From an uncultured Clostridia bacterium (lineage in GTDB: Bacteria > Cyanobacteriota > Vampirovibrionia > Gastranaerophilales > Gastranaerophilaceae), in contig CAMEWS010000004.1 in the NCBI GenBank assembly GCA_945946765.1, positions 1-55,508 of the forward strand: 55,508 nt of DNA. The letters are read 5' to 3'. The notes beneath the pieces are model-generated. The model was not told the DNA's origin and ran no database searches. It worked only from the letters and a program-made list of their open reading frames with translations. The first letter of the stretch is position 1. Every line of letters begins with the position of its first letter. Both the position numbers and the translations under genes were made by a program. This document shows, piece after piece, positions 44,143-52,907 of this stretch.

Positions 44143-45630
44143 ATGTTAGAAAACAACCCGACTCTAAATACAATCAGAAACACAAGAATCCAAAAATTAA
44201 CAGACTTAGCTGATAAAGGAATTAACCCATATCCTTATTCTTATGACAAAAATGCATCTGCAAAAGCCCTTCAAGAAAAATATAAAGACCTTGCAGCAGG
44301 TGAAGAAACAAATGATGAATACTGCGTTGCAGGTCGTGTAATGGCTATGCGCAACACTGGTATGTTTATTGATTTGCAGGACGATTCGGGAAAAATCCAA
44401 ATATTTTCGCACAAAGAAAATATGGATGTTGATAAAATCAAAACAATGAAACTTATTGATATCGGTGATATTGTAGGTTTTAAAGGTACAATCAGAAGAA
44501 CTCCGAGAGGAGAACTTTCCATAAAAGCTACTGATTATAAAATTTTATCAAAAGCTTTGTTACCTTTGCCTGAAAAATTTCACGGTTTAACAGACGTTGA
44601 AACCCGATACAGACAAAGATACGTAGACCTTATCATGAACGAAGAAGTTCGTGACACTTTTAGAAAAAGAAGTTTAATTATCCAAAAAATAAGAGAATAT
44701 CTTTCTCAACATAAATTTTTAGAAGTTGAAACTCCTATTCTTCAAACAACTGCATCCGGTGCAAATGCAAGACCTTTCACCACACACCACAATGCTCTTG
44801 ATATGGATTTAACTTTGAGAATTGCTCTTGAGTTATACCTAAAAAGATTGATTGTTGGTGGTGTGTCGGAAAGAGTATACGAAATAGGCAGATGTTTCCG
44901 TAACGAAGGTATTGATACCCGTCACAATCCTGAGTTTACAATGATTGAATTATATCAGGCTTATGCGGATTACAACGATATGATGACCTTAACCGAGAAC
45001 ATGGTTGCGTACGTTGCACAAGAAGTTTTAGGCACAATGAAAATTAAATACGGAGAAAACGAAATTGACCTTACTCCGCCTTGGGATAGAAAAACAATGC
45101 TCGGCTCTATTAAAGAGGCAACAGGCGTTGATTTTATGGAAATTTATGATGCAAAACAAGCTGTTGAAGCTGCTAAAAAGTTAAATGTATCCGTTGATGA
45201 TGAAATGAACTGGGGTCAAGTTGTTGAAGCGGTCTTTGAAGAAAAAATCGAACCATCTTTAATTCAACCTTGCCACATTATAGATTACCCTCGTGAAATT
45301 TCACCACTTGCAAAAGTTCACAGAGATAACTCCAGACTTACGGAACGTTTTGAAACAAGAATTAACGGCTGGGAACTTGCAAACGCATTTTCCGAGCTTA
45401 CTGACCCTATTGACCAAAGAAGCCGTTTTGAAGCACAAGCACTTGCAAAAGCTAACGGCGATGAAGAAGCAATGGAACTTGATGACGACTTTATCACTTC
45501 TTTGGAATACGGTATGCCTCCGACAGGCGGTATGGGTATGGGTATAGACAGACTGGTAATGCTATTAACAAATTCACCAACTATCAGAGATGTTATAGCC
45601 TTCCCTACAATGAGAAATATCGAAAAATAA
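44143..45630 (+). CDS. lysS: Lysyl-tRNA synthetase (class II)
   Basis: Charges tRNA-Lys. It has an OB-fold anticodon-binding domain (about 60-160) and a class II core with motif 2 (FRNEGIDTRHNPEFTMIE) and motif 3 (GMGMGIDRLVMLL). I start at ATG 44143, which has GAGGAATTGAGA before it. The in-frame ATG at 44044 reads through the palindrome and adds 33 residues unlike LysRS. This leaves 495 aa, the usual length. Confidence 0.95.
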   Translation: MLENNPTLNTIRNTRIQKLTDLADKGINPYPYSYDKNASAKALQEKYKDLAAGEETNDEYCVAGRVMAMRNTGMFIDLQDDSGKIQIFSHKENMDVDKIKTMKLIDIGDIVGFKGTIRRTPRGELSIKATDYKILSKALLPLPEKFHGLTDVETRYRQRYVDLIMNEEVRDTFRKRSLIIQKIREYLSQHKFLEVETPILQTTASGANARPFTTHHNALDMDLTLRIALELYLKRLIVGGVSERVYEIGRCFRNEGIDTRHNPEFTMIELYQAYADYNDMMTLTENMVAYVAQEVLGTMKIKYGENEIDLTPPWDRKTMLGSIKEATGVDFMEIYDAKQAVEAAKKLNVSVDDEMNWGQVVEAVFEEKIEPSLIQPCHIIDYPREISPLAKVHRDNSRLTERFETRINGWELANAFSELTDPIDQRSRFEAQALAKANGDEEAMELDDDFITSLEYGMPPTGGMGMGIDRLVMLLTNSPTIRDVIAFPTMRNIEK

Positions 45631-45634
45631 ATTT

Positions 45635-45664
45635 AAAACCCGCTAAACATAGCGGGTTTTTTAT
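45635..45664. terminator. Rho-independent terminator between lysS and the aldolase
   Basis: AAAACCCGCTA (45635-45645) pairs with TAGCGGGTTTT (45650-45660) around AACA and is followed by TT. It is symmetric and lies between convergent genes, so it can serve both. Confidence 0.88.
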
Positions 45665-45666
45665 AT

Positions 45667-46311
45667 TTATTTTTTAACTGAATCTCTTAAGTTGTAAATT
45701 TCTTCAATATCTTTTGGTGAAAGTTCTTTTGCTCCGCCAAGAATTTTTGCGTTTATAAAAATTTGAGCAACGGTTTCTGCCGTTTCACACAAATAAAATG
45801 CATTTTTCAAATCTTTTGCACCTATTATAATCCCATGATTTGCCAATAATACGGCATTGTGTTTTTCAAACAAAGCAGAGGCGTTTTTTGCCAACTGTTC
45901 AGACCCCGGAAGTGCGTAAGGGGCAACAGGAATTTCGCCAAAATAAAAAACATTTTCAGAAATTATAGGTTTGTTAATAGGCTCATGACAAACCGCAAAA
46001 GCTGATACATAAGGTGAATGACAGTGTATAATAGCATTTATATCAGGGCGTAATTTGTATATAGCACAGTGCATATTTTTTTCCGAAGAAGGTTTTTTGC
46101 CTTCACCAATTTTGTTTGCATTTATATCAATTTCGACAATATCATCTTCGCACAAATCACCGAGTGCTGTTTCTGATGCAGTAATCAAGATTTTTTCATC
46201 ACATCTTACGCTTATATTACCTGATGTTGCAGGTGACATATTTTTTATACCAAGTTGTTTTCCATACTTAATAATAGATTGTTTTTTCTCAATATTATTG
46301 TCTTTTTTCAT
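45667..46311 (-). CDS. Class II (zinc) aldolase, fuculose-phosphate type (214 aa)
   Basis: Splits or joins a phosphorylated sugar, typically L-fuculose-1-phosphate or L-ribulose-5-phosphate. SSEKNMHCAIYKLRPDINAIIHCHSPYV holds the catalytic Glu and the first two His zinc ligands (given here in short: EKNMHCAIY and HCHSPYV). LLANHGIIIGA gives the third His. The length is normal. No fucose or ribulose operon is nearby, so the substrate is uncertain. It is divergent from the sigma factor, with about 100 bases between. Confidence 0.85.
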   Translation of the reverse strand: MKKDNNIEKKQSIIKYGKQLGIKNMSPATSGNISVRCDEKILITASETALGDLCEDDIVEIDINANKIGEGKKPSSEKNMHCAIYKLRPDINAIIHCHSPYVSAFAVCHEPINKPIISENVFYFGEIPVAPYALPGSEQLAKNASALFEKHNAVLLANHGIIIGAKDLKNAFYLCETAETVAQIFINAKILGGAKELSPKDIEEIYNLRDSVKK

Positions 46312-46412
46312 GTGTTTAGCCTATTTTTAGTCTTTATATTTACAATTTTACCAAATTTTTTATTGAAATGATATAATATTGTAAGAATACAAGACAGAGG
46401 ATTTATTAATTA

Positions 46413-47195
46413 ATGGATATAATTAATTTTGAGCAAGTCCAATTATGGCTTGAAGAATATCAAAAAATAACTTCTAAACCACAACAAGACAAGTTACAAA
46501 ACCTTATAGCAATGACTTGCATGCCTCTTGTTAAAAAAATTGCTCATTCTCTTGCAAGAAGAAGTACTGACCCTGTTGAAGACATTATTCAGGTAGGAAG
46601 TTTGGGACTTATAAAAGCAATTCGCCTTTATGACAACAAAATCAGTCACAACTTTAAGTCTTATGCAACATACCTTATTACAGGAGAAATAAGGCACTAC
46701 TTAAGAGATAAGGCTCAAATGATAAAAGCTCCAAGAGCTATCCAAGAATTGGCTATCCGTGTACACAATATTACAGTCCAATTAAGAGAAGAAATGGGTG
46801 AAAAACCAACTGATTACGACATTGCAAAAAAACTTGAAATGCCTGTTAAGAAAGTAAAAGAAGCTATTGATGCAGACAGAAGAAAAACAACAATATCTTT
46901 AGACCAAATGATGTTTTTAAACGAAGATAATGAATTTACCAACTGGGGTGACAAAATTGCAGATTTAAGCTATGAAAATATTCAAAGCTTAAGAGAGGAC
47001 AGAATTATTCTTGCGGAATCACTGGAAAGCATTGAACCCGAACTTAAAAAAATAGTTGAAATGGCATATTTTAAAGATATGAACCAAACCGAAATTGCTG
47101 AAGCAATAGGAACTTCTCAAATGCAAGTTTCCAGAAAACTAAGAAAAGCTCTTAATTTACTTCACGAAATTGTCCAAGAAAAATTAAAGGTGTAA
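46413..47195 (+). CDS. RNA polymerase sigma factor, SigF/SigB-like group 3 (260 aa)
   Basis: A small sigma70-family factor with region 2 (DIIQVGSLGLIKAIRLYD, then FKSYATYLITGEIRHYLRD), region 3 (IQELAIRVHNITVQL, EKPTDYDIAKKLEM) and region 4 (MNQTEIAEAIGTSQMQVSRKLRKA). There is no region 1.1 and no non-conserved insert, which fits group 3 sigmas. In photosynthetic cyanobacteria SigF drives pilin genes and motility. The prepilin peptidase gene starts six bases downstream, supporting a pilus role here. The ribosome-binding site is GAGG but 13 bases from the ATG. Confidence 0.88.
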   Translation: MDIINFEQVQLWLEEYQKITSKPQQDKLQNLIAMTCMPLVKKIAHSLARRSTDPVEDIIQVGSLGLIKAIRLYDNKISHNFKSYATYLITGEIRHYLRDKAQMIKAPRAIQELAIRVHNITVQLREEMGEKPTDYDIAKKLEMPVKKVKEAIDADRRKTTISLDQMMFLNEDNEFTNWGDKIADLSYENIQSLREDRIILAESLESIEPELKKIVEMAYFKDMNQTEIAEAIGTSQMQVSRKLRKALNLLHEIVQEKLKV

Positions 47196-47201
47196 TTTAT
47201 A

Positions 47202-48185
47202 ATGGCTATATTTTGGACAATATACGCATTTGTAATTGGTTTGTGTATAGGTAGTTTTCTTAATGTTGTAATTTTAAGAAGTTTTAGTGGAGAATCAATA
47301 GTTCTTCCGCCTTCTCATTGTCCAAAATGCAATAACAAACTTAAGTGGTATGATAATATTCCGCTTTTGTCATACATTTTTTTACGAGGCAAATGCAGAT
47401 TTTGTAAAAAACCGATAAGTATTCAATATCCGCTTGTTGAATTTTTTACGGGCTTAACTTTTGCAGGTTTGTATTACAAATATTCTTTAAACACAATTAA
47501 TTTAAACGTTATTTTTTTAATGGCAGCAGCTAGTTTGTGTATAATCCTCACTGTTACGGATATTAAAGAAAAAGTTATCTTTACTTTGCACACGTATCTA
47601 CTTGCAATACTTGGACTTATTTATAACTTTTTTAACCTTGCAGGAGTAAATTCAACCAAAATTAGTTTTTGGATTTTTGGTATAAAATTATCCGTTTATC
47701 AAGCTTTTATACATTCCGTTTTGGGACTTGTTTTCGGGTTTGGGGTAATGGTTTTAATTACAAAAATTACAAAATATATAGTAAAAAAAGATTGCTTTGG
47801 CGAAGGTGACGCATACATTTTGGGTGCTTTGGGTGCGTTTTTTGGTATAACAAATGCAATTGTAATATTGATTTTAAGCATTTTTATATGGGGCGGTTTT
47901 TCAATACCTGTTTTTTTATATAAATGGTTTAAAAACAAAGAATACAAACTTTTTGCATCTATAATACTTTTCTTTATTGCGGCTTTTTTGTTTGCAACAG
48001 GAGAGTATTTTAATATTTTTACATCACAGTTATTTTTATGGTTTACATATTTGCTTGTTGCATGTCTTGGTTTAAACTGTTGCAGATTGATGATTCAATC
48101 TTTAAAAAACAACGGTCAATCGACAATTATACCTTACGGCCCTGCTCTTGTTTTCGGTGCGTTTGTTGTTATGTTTTTGTTATAG
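47202..48185 (+). CDS. pilD: Type IV prepilin peptidase/methyltransferase
   Basis: Cuts the leader from type IV prepilins and methylates the new N-terminus. The N-terminal zinc-type CPKC and CRFC pairs (about 44-73) and SFLNVVILR are conserved. Catalytic Asp residues lie in VTDIKEKVI and in GEGDAYILGALGAFFG. There are about eight membrane helices and 327 aa. AAGGTG precedes the ATG, and the gene is coupled to the sigma factor. Confidence 0.93.
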   Translation: MAIFWTIYAFVIGLCIGSFLNVVILRSFSGESIVLPPSHCPKCNNKLKWYDNIPLLSYIFLRGKCRFCKKPISIQYPLVEFFTGLTFAGLYYKYSLNTINLNVIFLMAAASLCIILTVTDIKEKVIFTLHTYLLAILGLIYNFFNLAGVNSTKISFWIFGIKLSVYQAFIHSVLGLVFGFGVMVLITKITKYIVKKDCFGEGDAYILGALGAFFGITNAIVILILSIFIWGGFSIPVFLYKWFKNKEYKLFASIILFFIAAFLFATGEYFNIFTSQLFLWFTYLLVACLGLNCCRLMIQSLKNNGQSTIIPYGPALVFGAFVVMFLL

Positions 48186-48204
48186 ATTTTGTCCTTATAA
48201 GACT

Positions 48205-49047
48205 TTAAATAACTTGTTTTAAAGGCAAATAAAACCAAAACAAACAACCTTTATTGTTTTTTGAAACAAAATCTATATCTCCGCCGTGTAGTTTTATTAT
48301 TTTCTTACACAAATACAAACCAATTCCACTGTTTTCTGAAGAATCATATACATATGTGTTTATATTTGAAAAAAATTCAAAAACTTCTTTTTGTTTATCA
48401 ATATCAATTCCACAACCGTTGTCTTTGATTTTAAAGTAAAATTTATTGTCTTTACAAAAAGTATTTATGATGATTTTTCCGTTAAATTTGTTATATTTGT
48501 AGGCATTTCCAACAAGATTGTAAATCAATTGCCGAAAAAGTCTTTTATCCGCAATTAATAAAGTTTTTTGCATATTCAAATATAATTTAATATTTTTTTC
48601 TTTAATTTTTTCTTCAAGAACAGAAACAACCTCATAGATAACATCAGAAGGTGAAAATTCCTCATAAATTAAATTTATTTTGTTAGTTTCCGCACGCACA
48701 ATATCTATGTTGTAGTTAATTATCTGAAACAAATGCTCAGTAGCTTTAAGTATGTTTTTACAAAAACTAACTTGTTTTTCTTTTGATAATTCGTCTTCTA
48801 AAAGCAAAGAAGCAAAACCCTTTATTGCACATAAAGGAACTTTAAATTCATGAGCAAAATGAGAAATATATTCCGCTTTTCTTTTATTTTGTGTTTGAAG
48901 TTGAAAAATTTCTCTTTTTTTCAATTTTATTTCTTCATCTTTTTCAACTATAAATTTTTTTAGCATTGAATTTTCTTCTTTTAATTTTTTTATTTCCAAA
49001 AGAAAATTTTCTAACTCCAAAGCTTTATTCTGTTTTTGTCCTTCCAT
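48205..49047 (-). CDS. Soluble sensor histidine kinase (280 aa)
   Basis: The HisKA motif FAHEFKVPLCAIKGFASLL has the phosphoacceptor His at about 67. The HATPase domain has NLVGNAYKYNKFNGK (N box), DNGCGID (G1) and NSGIGLYLCKKIIKLHGG (G2). The N-terminal 60 residues are a coiled coil. No membrane helix or known sensor domain is present, so the input must be cytoplasmic or by partner protein. No response regulator gene is near. There is no ribosome-binding site at the ATG. Confidence 0.9.
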   Translation of the reverse strand: MEGQKQNKALELENFLLEIKKLKEENSMLKKFIVEKDEEIKLKKREIFQLQTQNKRKAEYISHFAHEFKVPLCAIKGFASLLLEDELSKEKQVSFCKNILKATEHLFQIINYNIDIVRAETNKINLIYEEFSPSDVIYEVVSVLEEKIKEKNIKLYLNMQKTLLIADKRLFRQLIYNLVGNAYKYNKFNGKIIINTFCKDNKFYFKIKDNGCGIDIDKQKEVFEFFSNINTYVYDSSENSGIGLYLCKKIIKLHGGDIDFVSKNNKGCLFWFYLPLKQVI

Positions 49048-49179
49048 AATATTAATTAAGCAGATTTTTTTTATATTTTTTTATCATATTTTCCTTTTGT
49101 TGTTTATTTTGAATAAAAAAATAGTCTGATGTATAATTTTTTTTAATAAAATAACAAGCAGTTGGAGTTAATTGACTAT

Positions 49180-49728
49180 ATGAAAGAAGCAAAATTATTT
49201 GTAATATCAGGCTCTTCAGGTGTCGGTAAAGGTACACTTTTAAAAATGCTGCTTGAAAAACATCCGGAATTAAAATTGTCTATATCCTACACAACAAGAA
49301 AACCCCGAGAAGGAGAAATTGACGGTGTAAACTACTTTTTTACAAACAAAGATGATTTTAAAAAAGCCGTAGAAAACAAAGAGTTTTTGGAATGGGCAGA
49401 ATTTAACGGAAATTTTTACGGAACAAAACAAAAATGGGTAGAAAAAGTTTTAAAAGAAGGCAATCATTTGATTTTAGAAATCGAAACACGAGGAGCTTTA
49501 CAAATAAAACAAAAAATGCCTGAGGCTGTTTTAATTTTTATTTTACCACCTTCTTTAAGCGAACTGGAACACCGTTTAAGAGGAAGAAACACGGAAGATG
49601 AACAATCTATCCAAAACAGATTAAAAGAAGCATACAGAGAGATTGAGTGCGCTCAAAATTATGATTTTAAAATAGTAAATGATGACATTGAAAAAGCTCT
49701 TTGCGAATTGGAAAAAATTGTTGGATAA
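49180..49728 (+). CDS. gmk: Guanylate kinase
   Basis: Phosphorylates GMP to GDP. ISGSSGVGKGTLLKMLLEKH is the P-loop, and LSISYTTRKPREGEIDGVNYFF holds the GMP-binding part (TTRKPREGE-DGVNYFF). EWAEFNGNFYGT also matches. I start at ATG 49180, with GGAG 12 bases upstream, not at the TTG six codons earlier. The protein is 182 aa. A repeat element follows. Confidence 0.94.
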   Translation: MKEAKLFVISGSSGVGKGTLLKMLLEKHPELKLSISYTTRKPREGEIDGVNYFFTNKDDFKKAVENKEFLEWAEFNGNFYGTKQKWVEKVLKEGNHLILEIETRGALQIKQKMPEAVLIFILPPSLSELEHRLRGRNTEDEQSIQNRLKEAYREIECAQNYDFKIVNDDIEKALCELEKIVG

Positions 49729-49745
49729 AAAACATCCAACTAACC

Positions 49746-49925
49746 GTCATCCTGAACTTGTTTGACTACTTTTTCCAAAATCTTTGATTTTGTGAAAAAT
49801 GTCTGGTTTTCCACAGGGTCTGCACAATATACAGATGCCGCAGTGCGGCTGCGCCTTGTAAGGACAGGGTCACAGCCATCACCTTCGGTTCTGACGTTCC
49901 CTTTGTCAAATAAATTCGGAATGAC
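49746..49925. repeat. 180-bp composite inverted-repeat element
   Basis: It begins GTCATCCTGAACTTG and ends ATTCGGAATGAC, as in the GTCAT family. Its interior is packed with tight palindromes such as CAAAATC-ttt-GATTTTG and CCGCA-g-TGCGG, as if other elements had nested inside. A separate GTCGGGTT-aa-AACCTGAC palindrome lies at about 49940-49957. No gene is in 49729-50020. Confidence 0.7.
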
Positions 49926-50020
49926 AATAAAAGCTTAAGTTGTCGGGTTAAAACCTGACCTGTTTCCTAAGAATTTTAAAATTTTCATATTCAGATTATA
50001 ACCAACAAGGATAACTATTG

Positions 50021-50218
50021 CTATCCCTGTTGGTGAATATCAGTAATTGTGAATGAAATAACCAAAAACATTGTATTTCTTATAAAAATAGTCTTTTCAG
50101 GATTTGATGAATAGGCTATATAATCATGGGTAACAAATCCGTATAGAAAAAACAATATAAACAAGAAATTTAAAGATAAAATAAGAAAATTATATATTAT
50201 GAAAAACAGATTAATCAT
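50021..50218 (-). CDS. Small membrane protein (65 aa)
   Basis: One long membrane helix (FFIIYNFLILSLNFLFILFFLYGFV, given as residues 5-29) and a weaker one near the C-terminus (MFLVISFTI). No family is recognised. TATAAT lies exactly six bases before the ATG with no ribosome-binding site, suggesting a leaderless transcript of its own. It is 21 bases downstream of the larger membrane gene. Confidence 0.55.
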   Translation of the reverse strand: MINLFFIIYNFLILSLNFLFILFFLYGFVTHDYIAYSSNPEKTIFIRNTMFLVISFTITDIHQQG

Positions 50219-50231
50219 TAGTAAATTATAA
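50219..50231 (-). promoter_or_regulatory. -10 element placed for leaderless mRNA of the 65-aa membrane gene
   Basis: On the minus strand TATAAT is followed by TTACTA and then ATG at 50218, the same six-base spacing seen at comF, 32875 and 51217. Confidence 0.5.
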
Positions 50232-50239
50232 CAAAATTT

Positions 50240-51217
50240 TTAAATCTCGTCTTTATTCAAAAAACTCCAAAGTGACATGCTTAAATAAACAGGTAGTATT
50301 CCCCCGCCGCAAAGAATAAATACTAAAATCAGCATGAAAAAGCCATAACATCTTTCATTTGCTGTTAAAACAGAAGCACCTAATAATAAAATACAGTCAA
50401 AAATTAAAGCTTGAGTAACAAGCCACCCATTGTCAGTAATGCTATTTTCTATTTTTCGGACTGTCGCTTTTGTATATTTAATATGTCTTCCAAGCATTAA
50501 TAAAGCCGGAAACAAAGTGAACTTAACTACCCATACCCAAAGAATACATCCTAAAAGAATATAGAAGTCTTTTAATGTATCTATATATACATGTGTGCCT
50601 AAACAATTATAATAAATCCATTCATAAAATTTATAACAAAGAAAAAAATTAACGCATAAGTATGCAGCATTAAATAGTGTTATGGCAAAGAATTTTAAAA
50701 TTTTCATGGTTTTATTAAATAAAATTAAAGACAAATAACTTAAAAACGCTCCTGTTCCGAATAAAATATATAAAAATAATGTCAGCACAAAATAATATAA
50801 TATAAAACCTATAAAATCAAATTCAGTATGGTTTGTTTTTGCAGACATAACTTCTATTAAATAAAAATAACAAATTAATGGAACAAAATTAAATAAGAAA
50901 TCAGAAACAATAACTTTTAACAATATTTTTGAACGAAAAATTTTATTTAACAAAAATTTTTTTAAAAACTTGTATGAAAATGTGTGTTTATATTTTTTTA
51001 AAAGCAAACAAGGAAATACAATGATTTTTATTAATATGTATGTTATCAAAAATAATAATATTAAAAAATAATATATGCACCAAAGAACATTATATTCTTT
51101 TCCGTCAAAAATTAAACTGCCAAATATGCCAAAAATCAAAAAGCAAACAAAACCTAATCCAAAAATAATATTAGAACTCAATATTATATTTAACCATAGG
51201 AATTGTTTGCTTTTCAT
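50240..51217 (-). CDS. Multi-pass membrane protein of the accessory module (325 aa)
   Basis: About eight hydrophobic segments separated by short Lys-rich loops (for example FKLLKKYKHTFSYKFL-like basic loops). No family is recognised. It follows the MuF-motif gene by 31 bases and has its own TATAAT six bases before the ATG, so it could be made independently of that gene. A membrane immunity or transport role is possible in the context of the upstream gene; this is inference. Confidence 0.65.
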   Translation of the reverse strand: MKSKQFLWLNIILSSNIIFGLGFVCFLIFGIFGSLIFDGKEYNVLWCIYYFLILLFLITYILIKIIVFPCLLLKKYKHTFSYKFLKKFLLNKIFRSKILLKVIVSDFLFNFVPLICYFYLIEVMSAKTNHTEFDFIGFILYYFVLTLFLYILFGTGAFLSYLSLILFNKTMKILKFFAITLFNAAYLCVNFFLCYKFYEWIYYNCLGTHVYIDTLKDFYILLGCILWVWVVKFTLFPALLMLGRHIKYTKATVRKIENSITDNGWLVTQALIFDCILLLGASVLTANERCYGFFMLILVFILCGGGILPVYLSMSLWSFLNKDEI

Positions 51218-51229
51218 AAAAAAATTATA
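51218..51229 (-). promoter_or_regulatory. -10 element placed for leaderless mRNA of the 325-aa membrane gene
   Basis: On the minus strand TATAAT (51229 down to 51224) is followed by six T and then ATG 51217. No ribosome-binding site is present. Confidence 0.55.
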
Positions 51230-51248
51230 TAAGTTTGTTATTCAGATA

Positions 51249-52325
51249 TCAATATTTTGTCCATATAGCTTCAGGAACTTCTATTTTTATAACAGCATAA
51301 TAAGGTATTATTTCACCATTTTTTTGTAATGCTCGAGGTATAAATATTTTAGGGTCAAATTCTCCTTCGTTAAAGTCATAAGTATCAATAACTGTAGTAT
51401 GTAGTGTATTATTTGAATCTATATAAATATCAATTATATCAGAATGTTTAATAGCTAAGTAAAGATTTAAATTTGATTTAAATTCAAAAAGTAAGTAATT
51501 ATCTTTAACAGAACGATTATTCAGTAATCCTTTTTTGTTATTACGAATAAGATTTTTAAATTCTGTAGAATTTGCTATATTTCGAGAAACAGAACTGTTT
51601 TTGTCATAAATAACACCTACAGTATTTTGCGACATTTTTTGAGATTTTAGTTTGTTTGATATAAAGTCTTTTAATTTTTGACTGTCTAAATCATTTAAAG
51701 TGTTGACAATTTTGGCATTTTCTTGTTGTAAGTAATCTTTACCCGATGTTTGCGGGTTAGATGATACATTCCAAAAACCTGCCGCATCATGTAGTTTTGG
51801 GTCTATAATTTCAGCTTTTTTTACTGCCATATCAATAGAAAATTTTATAGGATTGAATTCTTTTTTTAAGTATTCAATCTTATCTTGAATCTCATTCAAA
51901 ACCCTTGTTGTAATTTCATCAATAGTTAACGAGTTAATTTTATCAATCAGTTGGTAAATTTTATATTCAATTCTTGTCAATTGACTGTCTAAAGGCTCTG
52001 CAACATTGTTTGAATCTCTTTGAATTAGCTCTAATTGTTCTCGTAAAACATTTGCGTCACCTAATAATTCGTTGGCTTGTAATTTTAATTGCTCAATTTC
52101 TTCTCTGTATTCGTTCAATTCACTCTCTATTTCATCAACAACACTAATTTCTTCAACTTTACAACGACAATTAGGGTGCGGCCAATATGGAACTTTGTCT
52201 TCATCAAATTCTTGTCCGTTCAATGCTGCACATTTTTCACAAGTGTTCTTGCCAAACTCGGCTATCCATTTGTATTTTCTTTTTGTAGCATAACTAATAT
52301 GCCCTTTTAAAACTAAATTTCCCAT
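51249..52325 (-). CDS. Protein with MuF-type Cys/His motif, coiled coil and unknown C-terminal domain (358 aa)
   Basis: Residues 18-56 read KWIAEFGKNTCEKCAALNG, then PYWPHPNCRCKVEE. Cys29, Cys32, His50, Cys53 and Cys55 match the zinc-like motif of phage Mu gpF/SPP1 gp7 minor head proteins. A coiled coil spans about 60-170. The last about 140 residues (VGVIYDKNSS, then LLFEFKSNLNLYLAIKHSDI and TLHTTVIDTYDFNEGEF) look like a small mixed alpha/beta domain of unknown function. MuF proteins with C-terminal toxin domains are known from prophages, so a toxin is one possibility. No other phage gene is adjacent. Its ATG overlaps the stop of the gene upstream (TAATG). Confidence 0.6.
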   Translation of the reverse strand: MGNLVLKGHISYATKRKYKWIAEFGKNTCEKCAALNGQEFDEDKVPYWPHPNCRCKVEEISVVDEIESELNEYREEIEQLKLQANELLGDANVLREQLELIQRDSNNVAEPLDSQLTRIEYKIYQLIDKINSLTIDEITTRVLNEIQDKIEYLKKEFNPIKFSIDMAVKKAEIIDPKLHDAAGFWNVSSNPQTSGKDYLQQENAKIVNTLNDLDSQKLKDFISNKLKSQKMSQNTVGVIYDKNSSVSRNIANSTEFKNLIRNNKKGLLNNRSVKDNYLLFEFKSNLNLYLAIKHSDIIDIYIDSNNTLHTTVIDTYDFNEGEFDPKIFIPRALQKNGEIIPYYAVIKIEVPEAIWTKY

Positions 52326-52816
52326 TAATTTACCCCTCCTAAATTATTATTAACTTGTTTGACCATTGCGGTTGTGTTTACGTTCTTATCACTCGAAGTG
52401 CCAATTACCGTATTGCTTAACGCCCCTTTTCTAATTGCATTTTTAATAATTTCAATATCGTAATATTTAAAAATGTCAAAAAAAGCTTTAAAAGTTTTTT
52501 CACCAAACTCACCATCCTCCTTTAGCGGTTGAATTAAATCCTTGTGTAAAAAATTTAAACCGCACTGAAAGTCTTTAACCGCTTGTCCTTTTCCGACTGT
52601 TAATACATGTTGTTTGATAAAATCTGCAATAATTGTGTAATTTTCATTTTGTGTAAGATTTTCTGTAGGTGCTTGTTCTTCTGCTGATAATCTTTCCTGT
52701 CTCATTGAATAAAGTTGTTTTCTCAACATGTTTTCAAACTTTTGTGACGGTGTTTGATTTAAAGCTGTTTCTTCGGGAAATAACAGCTTTGAAACCGTTT
52801 TGAAATTCTTTTCCAT
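52325..52816 (-). CDS. Protein with peptidoglycan-binding-like segment (163 aa)
   Basis: Residues about 75-119 (GKGQAVKDFQCGLNFL, then LKEDGEFGEKTFKAFFD) resemble the 'DG.FG..T..A' pattern of peptidoglycan-binding domains. The N-terminal 60 residues are Gln/Glu/Pro-rich and probably disordered; the C-terminus is Asn/Thr-rich. I start at ATG 52816, which has a perfect AGGAGG site; the TTG at 52849 is upstream of it. It is the first gene of the module and is translationally coupled to the MuF-motif gene. Function unknown. Confidence 0.6.
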   Translation of the reverse strand: MEKNFKTVSKLLFPEETALNQTPSQKFENMLRKQLYSMRQERLSAEEQAPTENLTQNENYTIIADFIKQHVLTVGKGQAVKDFQCGLNFLHKDLIQPLKEDGEFGEKTFKAFFDIFKYYDIEIIKNAIRKGALSNTVIGTSSDKNVNTTAMVKQVNNNLGGVN

Positions 52817-52837
52817 TAAACCTCCTAGTGGAATTGT

Positions 52838-52880
52838 GAACTTTGGCAACAGAAATATTCTCGAGGTATTACCAAAGTTC
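52838..52880 (-). promoter_or_regulatory. Leader hairpin of the accessory module
   Basis: GAACTTTGG (52838-52846) and CCAAAGTTC (52872-52880) form a nine-base stem in the predicted 5' leader of the module. On the minus strand it begins just after a TAATAT -10-like box, so it may protect or regulate the mRNA start. Confidence 0.45.
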
Positions 52881-52907
52881 GAAGTATATTATTTTGCACT
52901 ATAGCAG

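Noticed and set aside
49746-52880. A prophage remnant
   Set aside because: Only the short MuF-type motif points to phage. No integrase, portal, capsid or tail gene is present, and the next genes are dnaN and rsmD.
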